64,000 nucleotides of DNA from JAFGPL01 sp963781805 (lineage in GTDB: Bacteria; Bacteroidota; Bacteroidia; Bacteroidales; UBA10428), in contig CAWAHF010000004.1 of the NCBI GenBank assembly GCA_963781805.1, positions 434,001-498,000 on the forward strand, given 5' to 3'. Of the stretch, positions 1 to 8,462 are shown one piece after another (the first letter of the stretch is position 1; the number at the start of each line of letters is the position of its first letter). The notes beneath the pieces are model-generated. The model saw nothing but the letters and a program-made list of their open reading frames with translations, had not been told where the DNA came from and did no database searches. The translations under genes and the position numbers were made by a program.

Positions 1-186
1 AGGGAAGTTGAAAATCTTGAAGATATATATGTCAGCACCATTGCAGAAAAATTCGTACACGAGAAAAAGGTCATGGCAAAAGAACTGATCAGGTATGGGA
101 TTCAGACGATTATATCCAAACCGCAGCATCTTACAGTGAACCTTATAAACAAATACCTTGAACTAAAGGGGAGGGGATTGATTTAG
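1..186 (+). CDS. DUF58 domain protein, C-terminal end (partial)
   Basis: The reading frame is open from base 1 and stops at TAG 184-186, giving the last 61 residues of a gene that begins outside the window. The tail, with a YGIQTIISKP strand followed by LTVNLINKYLELKGRG, matches the C-terminus of DUF58 proteins, which usually sit next to MoxR ATPases and VWA proteins in Bacteroidota membrane-stress or assembly operons. The neighbouring genes that would confirm this lie upstream and are not visible. Assignment is by recognition of the end motif only. Confidence 0.65.
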   Translation, partial: REVENLEDIYVSTIAEKFVHEKKVMAKELIRYGIQTIISKPQHLTVNLINKYLELKGRGLI

Positions 187-245
187 AATCAACAGAGGCA
201 GCTTCGCGTAATCATAGTATAAGATTTAGTGGTGCTGGTGGAATC

Positions 246-629
246 TCATCCAATATATCTGCTGAATCTTACCAGATAAAGAATAAGCAAGGAAGCAAAG
301 AACCCAATCAAAATAATTCTTTTAGCCCTTTGTATAGATACATTTCCGGAATACACTCCAATGAAATCGGCGATTGCATATATCGGAAGGAAAATCACAG
401 CAATGTTGAATTTCAGTGATTCGGAGATATGGAAATGAAGCAGCTCATAAACGGCTCTGGTCATTCCACAAAGCGGGCATTGAAATCCAAAGATTTTTTT
501 ATGAATACAAAGGGAATGATTCGGATCAAATATAACAGACGATGGTAGAAAAAAAAGAATGACAATCAGAAGTATAACGATTGAATATTTAATAATAAAT
601 TTCCCGGGTATGTTTTTGATACTTATCAT
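246..629 (-). CDS. DUF2752 small membrane protein
   Basis: A 127-residue protein with three hydrophobic stretches (about residues 15-32, 75-90 and 105-120). Between the first two is the DUF2752 signature CPLCGMTRA, a paired-cysteine motif followed by a helix. The biochemical role of the family is not known; the Cys pair could bind metal or form a disulfide (inference). The start is ATG at 629. It lies 13 bp downstream of the SUI1-like gene on the same strand, so the two are probably co-transcribed. Confidence 0.8.
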   Translation of the reverse strand: MISIKNIPGKFIIKYSIVILLIVILFFLPSSVIFDPNHSLCIHKKIFGFQCPLCGMTRAVYELLHFHISESLKFNIAVIFLPIYAIADFIGVYSGNVSIQRAKRIILIGFFASLLILYLVRFSRYIG

Positions 630-642
630 TGACCTGTAAATT

Positions 643-1011
643 TCATCCCCCTGCTTTTTTCACCTTGTATCCCATTTCAACCAAAAGGTTTAGAATACGA
701 TCCCTGAAATCGCCCTGGATAAGAATTTCTCCGTCCTTAACAGTTCCGCCTACACCACATTTTGTTTTCAGCAAATTACCCAAACTTTTTATATCTTCAT
801 TCTTACCAATAAATCCGGTTATCAGGGTAACCTTTTTACCAGCCCGTGATTTTTTATCAAGCATTATCCTTAAATCCTGTTGGTTTGGAACCGGAGTAGT
901 TAGTTCTTCCTCATTGCCTGTATCAAACGTAAAATCAGGATTGGTCGAGTACACAATTCCTCCTTTGGTATTTTTGTTTTTCACACGTTTTAATTTTTTT
1001 GATATCTGCAA
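643..1011 (-). CDS. SUI1/YciH-family translation factor
   Basis: A 122-residue protein similar to bacterial YciH and eukaryotic eIF1 (SUI1). The N-terminal part carries the GGIVYSTNPDF segment typical of bacterial members; the SUI1 fold runs from about residue 45 to the end, with RAGKKVTLITGF, the GVGGTVKDGEILIQGD core and DRILNLLVEMGY. The family acts on the small ribosomal subunit to influence initiation fidelity. No in-frame ATG lies before the conserved region. The best start is TTG at 1011, about 15 nt after a GGAGG on this strand; the frame is closed by TAA a few codons further upstream. It leads a two-gene operon with the DUF2752 gene. Confidence 0.85.
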   Translation of the reverse strand: MQISKKLKRVKNKNTKGGIVYSTNPDFTFDTGNEEELTTPVPNQQDLRIMLDKKSRAGKKVTLITGFIGKNEDIKSLGNLLKTKCGVGGTVKDGEILIQGDFRDRILNLLVEMGYKVKKAGG

Positions 1012-1146
1012 AAATAATATTTATTTCCTCCGGGATATAGAAATCTGGTTGTTCTTGCTTCAACATTAAAGGGCCATTAGACTTCAATTTTTTTATTCAC
1101 ATTATTATTCAGATATTTATCTCTGATATTTACTAATTGACTTCCG

Positions 1147-2091
1147 ATGAATCATCTGAAAAAAAACCTTAAATGGCTCGCCATCGTAAATCCAAATGCC
1201 GGACAAGGAAAAGGGAATAAAGACTGGAATAAAATTTCACAACTTCTGTCAATGTATCAGATTGATTTCGAAACCAGGTTTACGCAATACAAAAAACATG
1301 CTATTGATATTGCCAAAGAAGGCATTATAGCAGGCTACCAAAGAATTATTGCGGTAGGTGGGGATGGTACCATGAATGAAGTCATAAACGGCTGCTTTCT
1401 GCAGGAATCTTGTCCGACCGCTGAAATCACCGTTGGAATGATAACTGTGGGAACAGGGAACGACTGGGGCAAAATGTTTGGCATTCCTACTGATTATGAG
1501 GGTGCAATAAAACTGATAAGTAAAAATAATTCAAAATTGCAGGATACTGGCATAGTTTATTACTATCACGGAAACAACAGGGAATACAGATATTTTATTA
1601 ACATTGCCGGCCTTGGATTTGATGCTGTGGTGGTGCGTCGCACTAACAGGCAGAAGGAAAAAGGACGAAAAGGTAAAATGCTGTATTTCTGGAATTTGTT
1701 AACTACGCTTATTTCATACAAGCATACCAATACAGAGGTAGTTATTGATGGAAAAAAGATTTCGGAGAAGATATTTACAATTAGTCTGGGAATAGGAAAA
1801 TATTCCGGAGGTGGAATGATGCAGACCCCAAATGCATTGTCAGATGATGGATTGTTTGATGTAACCATCATAAAAAAAATAAGAAGGAGCAATGTCATCC
1901 TCAGTCTGAAAATGCTTTATAACGGAACGATTCTTGAACATCCGCTGATTGAAGGTTATACAGGAAAAGACATACTTATCGATTCAGATCCCCTGATTCA
2001 TGTGGAAGCTGACGGGGAAACGCTGGGACATTCTCCAATAGAATTTAAATTGATTCCGCGAAGTATCAATGTCGTTTATAGAAAGACTTAG
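1147..2091 (+). CDS. diacylglycerol/lipid kinase family protein
   Basis: A 314-residue cytoplasmic lipid kinase of the DAGK_cat/LCB5/YegS family. Visible motifs are the N-terminal VNPNAGQGKG, the nucleotide-binding GGDGTMNEVINGC (about residues 74-86) and GTGNDWGK (about 102-109), then the C-terminal beta-sandwich with the EADGE motif near residue 285. These enzymes phosphorylate diacylglycerol or related lipids with ATP; the exact substrate cannot be told. Length is normal for the family. It is divergent from the SUI1-like gene. Its last ~30 codons recur in decayed form at 4314-4409, on the far side of the polygalacturonase gene. Confidence 0.9.
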   Translation: MNHLKKNLKWLAIVNPNAGQGKGNKDWNKISQLLSMYQIDFETRFTQYKKHAIDIAKEGIIAGYQRIIAVGGDGTMNEVINGCFLQESCPTAEITVGMITVGTGNDWGKMFGIPTDYEGAIKLISKNNSKLQDTGIVYYYHGNNREYRYFINIAGLGFDAVVVRRTNRQKEKGRKGKMLYFWNLLTTLISYKHTNTEVVIDGKKISEKIFTISLGIGKYSGGGMMQTPNALSDDGLFDVTIIKKIRRSNVILSLKMLYNGTILEHPLIEGYTGKDILIDSDPLIHVEADGETLGHSPIEFKLIPRSINVVYRKT

Positions 2092-2199
2092 AACATAGGA
2101 AAATAGACCTTTTATGAAAACTTTCCAAAAGTTCTGAACGTTAAGAAGGTTTAATGGTAGTTTATTTAACATATTCAAAAGTATCAAAGATGTCCAGGG
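1993..2199. repeat. left copy of ~205 bp segmental duplication
   Basis: This segment spans the 3' end of the lipid kinase gene, the spacer and the end of a GH114-like gene on the other strand. It aligns along its whole length, with scattered substitutions and small indels, to 4310-4516. Shared blocks include AAATTGATTCCGCGA, TATCAATGTCGTTTATAG and ATATTCAAAAG. In this copy the kinase end is intact and the GH114-like end is a remnant. Confidence 0.85.
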
Positions 2200-2222
2200 G
2201 AGAAACATCGAAATATTTTAAA
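2162..2222 (-). pseudogene. GH114-like gene, 3' remnant
   Basis: On the minus strand this encodes FDVSPLDIFDTFEYVK and a stop, clearly related to the end of the intact GH114-like lipoprotein at 4479-5450 (FDGAYLDIIDAFEYFE). No longer homologous frame continues upstream; the polygalacturonase gene begins its 3' end at 2233. I read it as the tail of a lost second copy left by the duplication. Confidence 0.65.
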
Positions 2223-2232
2223 TGAAAGTCCC

Positions 2233-4230
2233 TTAGTTAACAATCACCTTTTTACAACTATTGCCATAATTACTTTCAACCAATATCAAATAGATGCCGG
2301 GCTTAATATTTTCAAAAGAGAGAGGTATAGATTGTGTTCCAGCGAAAGGATTATTCACAGAATGATCTCTGATTTCTCTTCCGGTAAAATCCAGTAGTTT
2401 TATTTGAAGCGGTGATTTTTCCGGTAAGTTCACCATTAACTCCGCATGGTTAGTTACAGGGTTTGGTATTATTGCAAAGTCGAAATTCGAGTTCAGCACC
2501 GTTGATGATATCTTTGTAACAAATGGATTAGAGTTCCCATCAGGATTCCAGATTTTATGATATTCAGAACCGTCCACTACGACACTATCCAGACAAAAGT
2601 TTTTATAATAATTCAAATCAAATGTATGGTTTACATTACCAAATGTACAATGAATCAACCTGAAATTTTGAACGGGGGAACGATCGTAGGCTAAAAATTG
2701 TACAGCATAATTTGCCTGGTTACAGGTTAAATTTCTTACTTCAACATCGCGTACAATGGGAACATAGGTAGAAATATCGCCTTCTCCATACGTAAAATTA
2801 ACCCGAATAGCTTCATTCGAAACCTGGCCAACGGTTATGTTTCGCAAATATATTTTTTCAATCAATCCCCCTCGAATGGAGTTGGTTTTTATGCGTAAGG
2901 CACGTTGCAGGTTAGGGCTGTCCATAAGACAGTTTTCAGCAAAAATGTGGTTTGCACCACCGGTAATTTCACTGCCAATAACTACTCCACCATGACCGTC
3001 TTTCATTTTGCAGTTCTGGATTATAACGTTGGAGGTAGCTTTATTAACCCTTCTGCCATCTGCGTTACGGCCTGATTTAATAGCAATACAATCGTCTCCG
3101 GTATTAAAGTAGCAGTTATTAATCCATACATTGGTGCAAGATTCTGGATCGCAACCGTCGTTATTTGGGCCCAGTCCATTAACTGTTACATTACTCACCG
3201 TAACATTGGTGCATAATACCGGATGAATATGCCACATGGGGCTGTTAAAGATGGTTATACTATCAATTAATACATTTGTACACCGATATGGCTGAATCAT
3301 GTTTGGCCGAAGATAATGGCCGCTACCAAATACCCTCTCATTAACAGGAACATTGTTTTCTGCCATATTTAGAAGGGAATTAATATCCGATGTAGCTAAG
3401 TTTTTCCAGATCCACCAGTTATCATTAGATCCCTGTGCATCAATAATACCTTTACCTGTAATGGCAATATTTTCTTGTTCGAATGCATATATGCAAGGTG
3501 AGTAATTGTAACATTCAGTACCTTCGAACCGGGTATAAACCACAGGGAGAAAGTCCGCAGGATTGGTGCTGAAATTTATAATGGCAGAATCGGTAAGGTG
3601 CAGGTTTACATTACTTAAAAGATGAATAGGACCCGTAAGGAATTTTCCATTTGGAACAATTACCCTGCCTCCGCCGGAATCGTTGCAAGCTTTTATTGCA
3701 GCAGAAAATGCTGCAGTACAATCAGTATTCCCATCGCCAATCGCACCAAAATTTAGAATACTAAAATCTCTGTCTGGAAAAACAGGTTGGGTTATAGATG
3801 CCAGGATTATTGGCAGATTTGCCCAACCGGAATCAGGATCTTCTAATGTACGCACATTAAAGTCGAATTGTTTATTGCCCACCTGCAATAGGGTTGAATT
3901 TACCGAACCATATTCCGATGAAGAATTTACCCTCACCCTGATTTCATCATTATTATGGAGACTACCTGATTGATCTGTAAATGTACCTCCGTTAATAGAA
4001 TATTCTCCGGAAAATATTTGTACATCAACAGAACTACTTAGTCCGGTAATGGATGCAGGATCCGAAGTAATCATGGAATTTAAAGGCACATCAAATTTAT
4101 CTTTAAAAGAGAAAGAGTCCAGACTGTAAGTTATAAGATTAGCACGGGCATTGGCATAAACCACACTTAATAGGATACTTAAAGCAAAAAATACGCTTGT
4201 TATTTTTATCCTGGCTATTGATTTTTCCAT
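2233..4230 (-). CDS. secreted GH28 polygalacturonase with T9SS sorting domain
   Basis: A 665-residue exported protein: signal peptide (about 1-30), a beta-sandwich-like N-terminal region (about 33-135), a GH28 right-handed beta-helix (about 150-560) and a T9SS sorting domain (about 580-665). GH28 hydrolyses alpha-1,4-galacturonosyl or related bonds in pectin. All catalytic landmarks are seen in order: NNDGCDPES (about 355), GDDCIAIKSG (about 378), GHGGVVIGSE (about 413) and RIKT (about 446). It should act at the cell surface or outside the cell. It is a single gene between two copies of a duplicated segment (1993-2199, 4310-4516), so it probably arrived with or after that rearrangement. Whether it is endo-, exo- or rhamno-acting cannot be decided. 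Confidence 0.93.
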   Translation of the reverse strand: MEKSIARIKITSVFFALSILLSVVYANARANLITYSLDSFSFKDKFDVPLNSMITSDPASITGLSSSVDVQIFSGEYSINGGTFTDQSGSLHNNDEIRVRVNSSSEYGSVNSTLLQVGNKQFDFNVRTLEDPDSGWANLPIILASITQPVFPDRDFSILNFGAIGDGNTDCTAAFSAAIKACNDSGGGRVIVPNGKFLTGPIHLLSNVNLHLTDSAIINFSTNPADFLPVVYTRFEGTECYNYSPCIYAFEQENIAITGKGIIDAQGSNDNWWIWKNLATSDINSLLNMAENNVPVNERVFGSGHYLRPNMIQPYRCTNVLIDSITIFNSPMWHIHPVLCTNVTVSNVTVNGLGPNNDGCDPESCTNVWINNCYFNTGDDCIAIKSGRNADGRRVNKATSNVIIQNCKMKDGHGGVVIGSEITGGANHIFAENCLMDSPNLQRALRIKTNSIRGGLIEKIYLRNITVGQVSNEAIRVNFTYGEGDISTYVPIVRDVEVRNLTCNQANYAVQFLAYDRSPVQNFRLIHCTFGNVNHTFDLNYYKNFCLDSVVVDGSEYHKIWNPDGNSNPFVTKISSTVLNSNFDFAIIPNPVTNHAELMVNLPEKSPLQIKLLDFTGREIRDHSVNNPFAGTQSIPLSFENIKPGIYLILVESNYGNSCKKVIVN

Positions 4231-4309
4231 ACGATGAAGTTACTCAAAAATAGAAATTTGAATGCATACGGATAGATATAATTAACTTATTTAATAAAGA
4301 TTTTCATCC

Positions 4310-4516
4310 AATGATTCATTTGGAAACCTAAGGCAAAACGCCGGGATATTTGCCGATAGAACTTAAATTGATTCCGCGATGTATCAATGTCGTTTATAGC
4401 AAGATTCAGAAGATGGAAAAATAGGCCTATTATGATAACTTTCCAAACGTTTTTAACTTTTAGAAAGCGTTAAGGAATCTATTCAAAATATTCAAAAGCA
4501 TCAATGATATCCAGGT
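4310..4516. repeat. right copy of ~205 bp segmental duplication
   Basis: Counterpart of 1993-2199. Here the lipid kinase end is degenerate and the GH114-like gene end is intact, the reverse of the left copy. The two copies bracket the GH28 gene. Confidence 0.85.
4314..4409 (+). pseudogene. lipid kinase gene, 3' remnant
   Basis: Read in frame this gives IHLET-stop-GKTPGYLPIELKLIPRCINVVY, against IHVEADGETLGHSPIEFKLIPRSINVVY in the intact kinase. An internal stop replaces the Asp of the EADGE motif and the normal stop is lost. It is an untranslated relic of the duplicated kinase end. Confidence 0.8.
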
Positions 4517-5450
4517 AAGCGCCATCAAAACCTTTGGCAATGATCTTATCCAGGTAGGCGTTTGAATTTCCATATATAATATTTTGCCAGCCTGCATCCC
4601 AGTATTCAACTTTGTAGTTTCCCTCCCAATCGGGATTTTCACCCCTCAGCCATGAAGGGGGATTCGAATACCAGTCCTCATTCCAGTAATACCTGTAGTC
4701 TTCTGCTTCGCCAATACTAAGATATGCAATGACAAGCCGGGTACCTCCGTTTTTTTTGTGTTTCAAAGTTGTGATTTCCTGGTTTGTAAATTCCTCCTCA
4801 TCAAAAAAATAATCAATGATGAGTACATCGTAATTTGTTTCTGCCAGTGCATTCAAAAAATCCTGTTTATATAAAAATTCTTCCGGATTTAACAGATAGA
4901 GAAAGTTTTTAGCATTCGATAAACTTGTTATATTATCCAAATTCATATGATTGGGTAGGGAAGGGTAGTCCGGTATCTTTCTAAGCTCACGGTCGGGCGC
5001 AGCAAATGAAATAAATTCATGGTTTTCGTTTTGCAGATATGAATCATCCATTTTGGAGTGCGTCCAGCAGTAATCAGTGACCAAAACCTTAACATTATTG
5101 TTCCTGCAAATAGTTAAATAAGAAATCATATAATCTCGTTCATCTGTTGGTGTCGACTTATCATCATCATCATAACCATAAAAAAGATCTTCCCTCCCCG
5201 CACCATCAATGGCCTGCAAATAGGAAAGATCAGGAGACCCGTCTTCCTCTCCGTTTTCGGAAACCAATTCCTGACCGTTTTGCGGTATGATAATAAAGTT
5301 ATTTTTTTTCGATTTTGCATAGGTACTAAGTCCTTCAACAAAATCTCTCATATACTGTCTGTATATGGGATCAATATCTTCATCATCGCCTCCGCAGTTA
5401 AAAAGTAATAAAATAGCTGTTGCTAAAACGAAATAAAAGTTTTTTTTCAT
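4479..5450 (-). CDS. GH114/TM1410-like putative glycoside hydrolase lipoprotein
   Basis: A 323-residue lipoprotein: the signal ends at a LLFNC lipobox (Cys about 19), followed by an acidic GGDDEDID stretch typical of surface-exposed Bacteroidota lipoproteins. The body resembles the TM1410/MJ1477 TIM-barrel family related to GH114 (endo-alpha-1,4-polygalactosaminidase): VLVTDYC, DVLIIDYFFDEEEFTN, LVIAYLSIGEAEDYRYYW, NPDWEGNYKVEYWD and FDGAYLDIIDAFEYF at the C-terminus. Family members are thought to cleave galactosaminogalactan-like polymers; the substrate here is unknown. The start is ATG at 5450. Confidence 0.8.
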   Translation of the reverse strand: MKKNFYFVLATAILLLFNCGGDDEDIDPIYRQYMRDFVEGLSTYAKSKKNNFIIIPQNGQELVSENGEEDGSPDLSYLQAIDGAGREDLFYGYDDDDKSTPTDERDYMISYLTICRNNNVKVLVTDYCWTHSKMDDSYLQNENHEFISFAAPDRELRKIPDYPSLPNHMNLDNITSLSNAKNFLYLLNPEEFLYKQDFLNALAETNYDVLIIDYFFDEEEFTNQEITTLKHKKNGGTRLVIAYLSIGEAEDYRYYWNEDWYSNPPSWLRGENPDWEGNYKVEYWDAGWQNIIYGNSNAYLDKIIAKGFDGAYLDIIDAFEYFE

Positions 5451-5546
5451 GGTTAGTCGCTTTGTGGGTTAGAATAACATATTCATTTTATATGAAATAC
5501 AAGATCGGTAAAAAAACTTAAAAAAACCGACACAAAAGAAAAATTA

Positions 5547-6263
5547 TTAACCTCCAAATACTTTTCTTAAAATTTCGCTGGTCCGGGCAACGGGATCTTT
5601 GCGGATTCTTAACTCTTCTTTGGCAATCATTACAAAAAGACCTTCAATGGCTTTTTCAGTAACATAAGCAGCCAAATCCGGGTTCATTTTCGTTACAAAA
5701 GGTATTTTATTATATGATGTTATTACATCACTCCAATATTTTGTTGCATCAACCTTTTCCAGGCTGTTTTCGATAATGGGCTTGAATTTAATCGTAAGTT
5801 GTTCCGTGGTAGTCCTTTTGAGATATTGTGTAGCAGCATCCTGTTCACCTCTGACAATATTGATTGCATCTCGTATGGTCATTCCCTTAATGGCTGCAAT
5901 AAATATAGGTTTCGCTTCTGTCGCAGCATCTTCCGCTGCCCTGTTTACAGACAATACAACATCATCGCATTTTTTACCTAATCCTATGGAACGAAGTTTC
6001 GATTCTATTTCTTTAGCTTCAGGGGGGAACGGTATTTTTATTTCAGGATTTTTAAAGTATCCGTCTAATTTTGAAACCGTTTCTACACCAGTACTCGTGC
6101 CTTTAATCAAAGCTTCTCTGATGCCCTGTGCTGCATCTGCTTCAGTCAGGCCTTTAGAGGAAGGGGATTGTACCTTTTTCTTCAAGTCTTTAAGAAACTG
6201 CGCTTCACTACTTATTGAAATGGTCAAAAGAATTGTCAGAATGAGAATACTTCTATTTTTCAT
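5547..6263 (-). CDS. DUF4197 domain protein, exported
   Basis: A 238-residue exported protein: signal peptide (about 1-22, ending SSEAQ), then a nearly all-helical DUF4197 domain to the end. Family features seen are DAAQGIREALIKGTSTGV near the N-terminus, the RAAEDAA segment and EKAIEGLFVMIAKEE followed by the RTSEILRKVFG end. The function of DUF4197 is unknown. I chose the ATG at 6263, directly before the signal peptide, rather than an upstream in-frame start at 6317 that adds 18 polar residues. It is monocistronic, with AT-rich sequence on both sides. Confidence 0.85.
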   Translation of the reverse strand: MKNRSILILTILLTISISSEAQFLKDLKKKVQSPSSKGLTEADAAQGIREALIKGTSTGVETVSKLDGYFKNPEIKIPFPPEAKEIESKLRSIGLGKKCDDVVLSVNRAAEDAATEAKPIFIAAIKGMTIRDAINIVRGEQDAATQYLKRTTTEQLTIKFKPIIENSLEKVDATKYWSDVITSYNKIPFVTKMNPDLAAYVTEKAIEGLFVMIAKEELRIRKDPVARTSEILRKVFGG

Positions 6264-6476
6264 AATTTTAATTTTAGAGGTTGTCAATTCAAAAATCCTG
6301 CCAGATTTAAGAAACATGTATAAAATTATTCACTATATTTTTGAAATCAACATCATTCGGGAATTTTTTTCAAACTATTGGTATACAAGTTCAATTTATA
6401 ATTTTAAATTCTATTGGAAGTTTAATGTGTGGATCTTTTAAAACGTATCCAGTCCATAACAAATATCTTCATTCAG

Positions 6477-6506
6477 TTGCATAATCGACTTTTCTGAATA
6501 ATTTTG
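6477..6506 (+). promoter_or_regulatory. Bacteroidota-type promoter of the sigma factor gene
   Basis: TTG at 6477-6479, a 19 bp spacer, then TAATTTTG at 6499-6506 fits the TTG/TAnnTTTG consensus of Bacteroidota sigma-ABfr. Transcription would begin a few bases after 6510. This makes the upstream in-frame ATG at 6504, which overlaps the -7 element, an unlikely translation start. Confidence 0.6.
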
Positions 6507-6539
6507 CCAAGCACATGTCATGTAAAGCTACTAAATCCT

Positions 6540-7094
6540 ATGAGTTTGCATCTGACAGATTATTGGGAAAATATTAGGAAAGGTGATATAAAATCCTTTG
6601 AGCGACTCTACAAAGAATTGTATCCGGGACTATACCGTTTTGCACACAAAATCACATGCGATCATTTCAGATCGGAAGAGCTGGTGCAGGATTTATTTTT
6701 GAAAATCTGGAACGACAGGAAAAAACTGGTGATTAAAGGGTCTGTAAAAAAATATTTCTTTTCCGCCATTCATCATAGTTCTGTTAATGCTGTTATTGAA
6801 AAAAGTGCATTAAAAAATAATGTAAACCAATCAAGCTCCGAATCGGTTTGGACAAAAATTCAAAATACACTCCCGATTGATGATTCCCTTATTCAAGCCC
6901 TAGAGGCAAAAGAAATTGAAGAAAAAATAGTTAAATTAATTGATTTGCTGCCACATCAGTGTAAAACAATTTTTCGGTTAAGCCGGGAAGAAAATAAATC
7001 GAATAAGGAAATAGCCGAAATACTCAATATTTCCGAAAACACTGTAAGAACCCAACTCTACAGGGCTCTTGAAAAATTATTGAACGGAATTTAA
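6540..7094 (+). CDS. ECF RNA polymerase sigma-70 factor (FecI-like)
   Basis: A 184-residue ECF sigma factor. Region 2 lies at about residues 10-80, with YPGLYRFAHKIT, SEELVQDLFLKIW and the RKKLVI segment. Region 4 lies at about 120-180, with LPHQCKTIFRLSREENKSNKEIAEILNISENTVRTQLYRALEKL, a clear helix-turn-helix (written here as the ends of one block, residues about 135-178). It directs polymerase to the promoter of the linked SusC/SusD genes when released by the FecR protein 69 bp downstream. The start at 6540 fits the family length and the predicted promoter. Confidence 0.93.
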   Translation: MSLHLTDYWENIRKGDIKSFERLYKELYPGLYRFAHKITCDHFRSEELVQDLFLKIWNDRKKLVIKGSVKKYFFSAIHHSSVNAVIEKSALKNNVNQSSSESVWTKIQNTLPIDDSLIQALEAKEIEEKIVKLIDLLPHQCKTIFRLSREENKSNKEIAEILNISENTVRTQLYRALEKLLNGI

Positions 7095-7163
7095 AAAAAA
7101 AATGATTTCCGTGTCATCATTTCGAATAAAAATCTTGTCTATTATATCAGAAGTTGTTTATTT

Positions 7164-8318
7164 ATGAAGGAAAATAAAACTATTTCAGTTGAATTAAAAA
7201 ACCTGATTGTTAAGTATTTAACAAATGAAATTCAGGAAGAAGAATTATCTGTTTTATACGACTGGTTGAATGAAAACGATAACCATCGGGAAATATTTAA
7301 TAAAATAAGAACGGTTTGGCTTACTTCAGGTAAAAAAACCTTACAGGAAAATACCGATAGATATAAAGCATGGGATAGGTTCTGGAATAAACATAGTAAT
7401 AGATTGAAGTCTGGCATTTTCTTCTTTAAATATAGAAAACATATTGCCATTGCCGCTTCGTGGTTGATTTTTATGTTTGTTGGTTCTATGGTACCTCTGG
7501 ATAACTGGTTTGTTTCCCGAAACCCTACGTTGTCTAATATCTCACTGACAGAAATTGTGGCTCCTTTAGGCGCCAAATGTAAAGTCACACTTCCTGATAA
7601 AACGATTGTTTGGCTTAATGCAGGAAGTAAAATTAGTTACGATAAATCTTTTAATCTCAAAGAACGTCTGGTTCAGCTGGAAGGAGAAGCCTATTTTTCG
7701 GTTGCCGAAAACAAAACCTGCCCATTTGAAGTCAAAACCAGCGATATTTTGATAACTGCGTTGGGAACTAAATTTAATGTGAAAGCTTATCCCGAAGAAG
7801 AAACTATTACCGCAACTCTGGAAGAGGGGAAAATAAATGTAGTTCCTATCCATGCAAAGAAAAGTACTGAACCGATTATTTTAAAACCAAATGAAAATAT
7901 TGTCTATTATAAACACGACAACAGTTTGAAGCTTGACAATGCTGATGGTCAATACCCGAAGGGGGATAAAAATGTTAAAAATATAGCTGTTCCGTCCAAA
8001 ATAAAAATTGCATCAGATGTTAATACGGAATTATATACATCATGGAAAGAGGAGAGATGGATTTTTCTTGGAGAACCATTACCTTCTCTGGCATCCAAGC
8101 TTGAAAGAAGATTTAATATGCATATCGTATTTGCAGATGACCAGTTAAAAGACTATAAATTCAGCGGTTCCATTGAAAATGAAACGGTTGAACAGATACT
8201 TCAGGCATTAAGATTAACAGCGCCACTTAAATTCAAGATAGTAAAAAACACAATTATTCTTTCTGTTGATCATCAATTGCTTATTAAGTATGACAAAATA
8301 ATAAAACCTAAAGAATAA
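7164..8318 (+). CDS. FecR-family anti-sigma factor
   Basis: A 384-residue inner-membrane protein. A cytoplasmic N-terminal helical part (1-85) should bind the sigma factor; one membrane segment (about 92-112) follows; the periplasmic FecR domain is at about 131-228 (EIVAPLGAKCKVTLPDKTIVWLNAGS start, GEAYFSV, LGTKFNVKAY); and the C-terminal DUF4974/STN-like domain is at about 300-372. It senses the state of the SusC transporter through the STN domain of SusC and frees the sigma factor. Order sigma-FecR-SusC-SusD is the classical arrangement. Confidence 0.93.
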   Translation: MKENKTISVELKNLIVKYLTNEIQEEELSVLYDWLNENDNHREIFNKIRTVWLTSGKKTLQENTDRYKAWDRFWNKHSNRLKSGIFFFKYRKHIAIAASWLIFMFVGSMVPLDNWFVSRNPTLSNISLTEIVAPLGAKCKVTLPDKTIVWLNAGSKISYDKSFNLKERLVQLEGEAYFSVAENKTCPFEVKTSDILITALGTKFNVKAYPEEETITATLEEGKINVVPIHAKKSTEPIILKPNENIVYYKHDNSLKLDNADGQYPKGDKNVKNIAVPSKIKIASDVNTELYTSWKEERWIFLGEPLPSLASKLERRFNMHIVFADDQLKDYKFSGSIENETVEQILQALRLTAPLKFKIVKNTIILSVDHQLLIKYDKIIKPKE

Positions 8319-8386
8319 ATCGAAAAATTAAATTATCTAAACCTAAAACCATAATGCCTATGCACAGATAATACCTGATTAAAAAA

Positions 8387-8407
8387 GGGAACGGCTGGCA
8401 CCGTCCC
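8387..8407 (+). promoter_or_regulatory. hairpin between fecR and susC
   Basis: GGGAACGG and CCGTCCC form a 7 bp GC-rich stem with one bulged A and a 6-nt loop in the 144 bp between FecR and SusC. It lacks a strong T-run on the plus strand, so it may be a processing or attenuation element, or a weak terminator, separating regulator and transporter expression. Inference only. Confidence 0.35.
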
Positions 8408-8462
8408 CTCAAATTAAATTTTTGAATTAAACCTTAGTCCAAAAACTTAACATTACAAATGT

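Noticed and set aside
629..1069. Long plus-strand open frame
   Set aside because: It is antisense to the SUI1-like gene and shows no protein-like features.
5776..6441. Plus-strand frame of 221 codons
   Set aside because: It is antisense to the DUF4197 gene, which has a clear family match.
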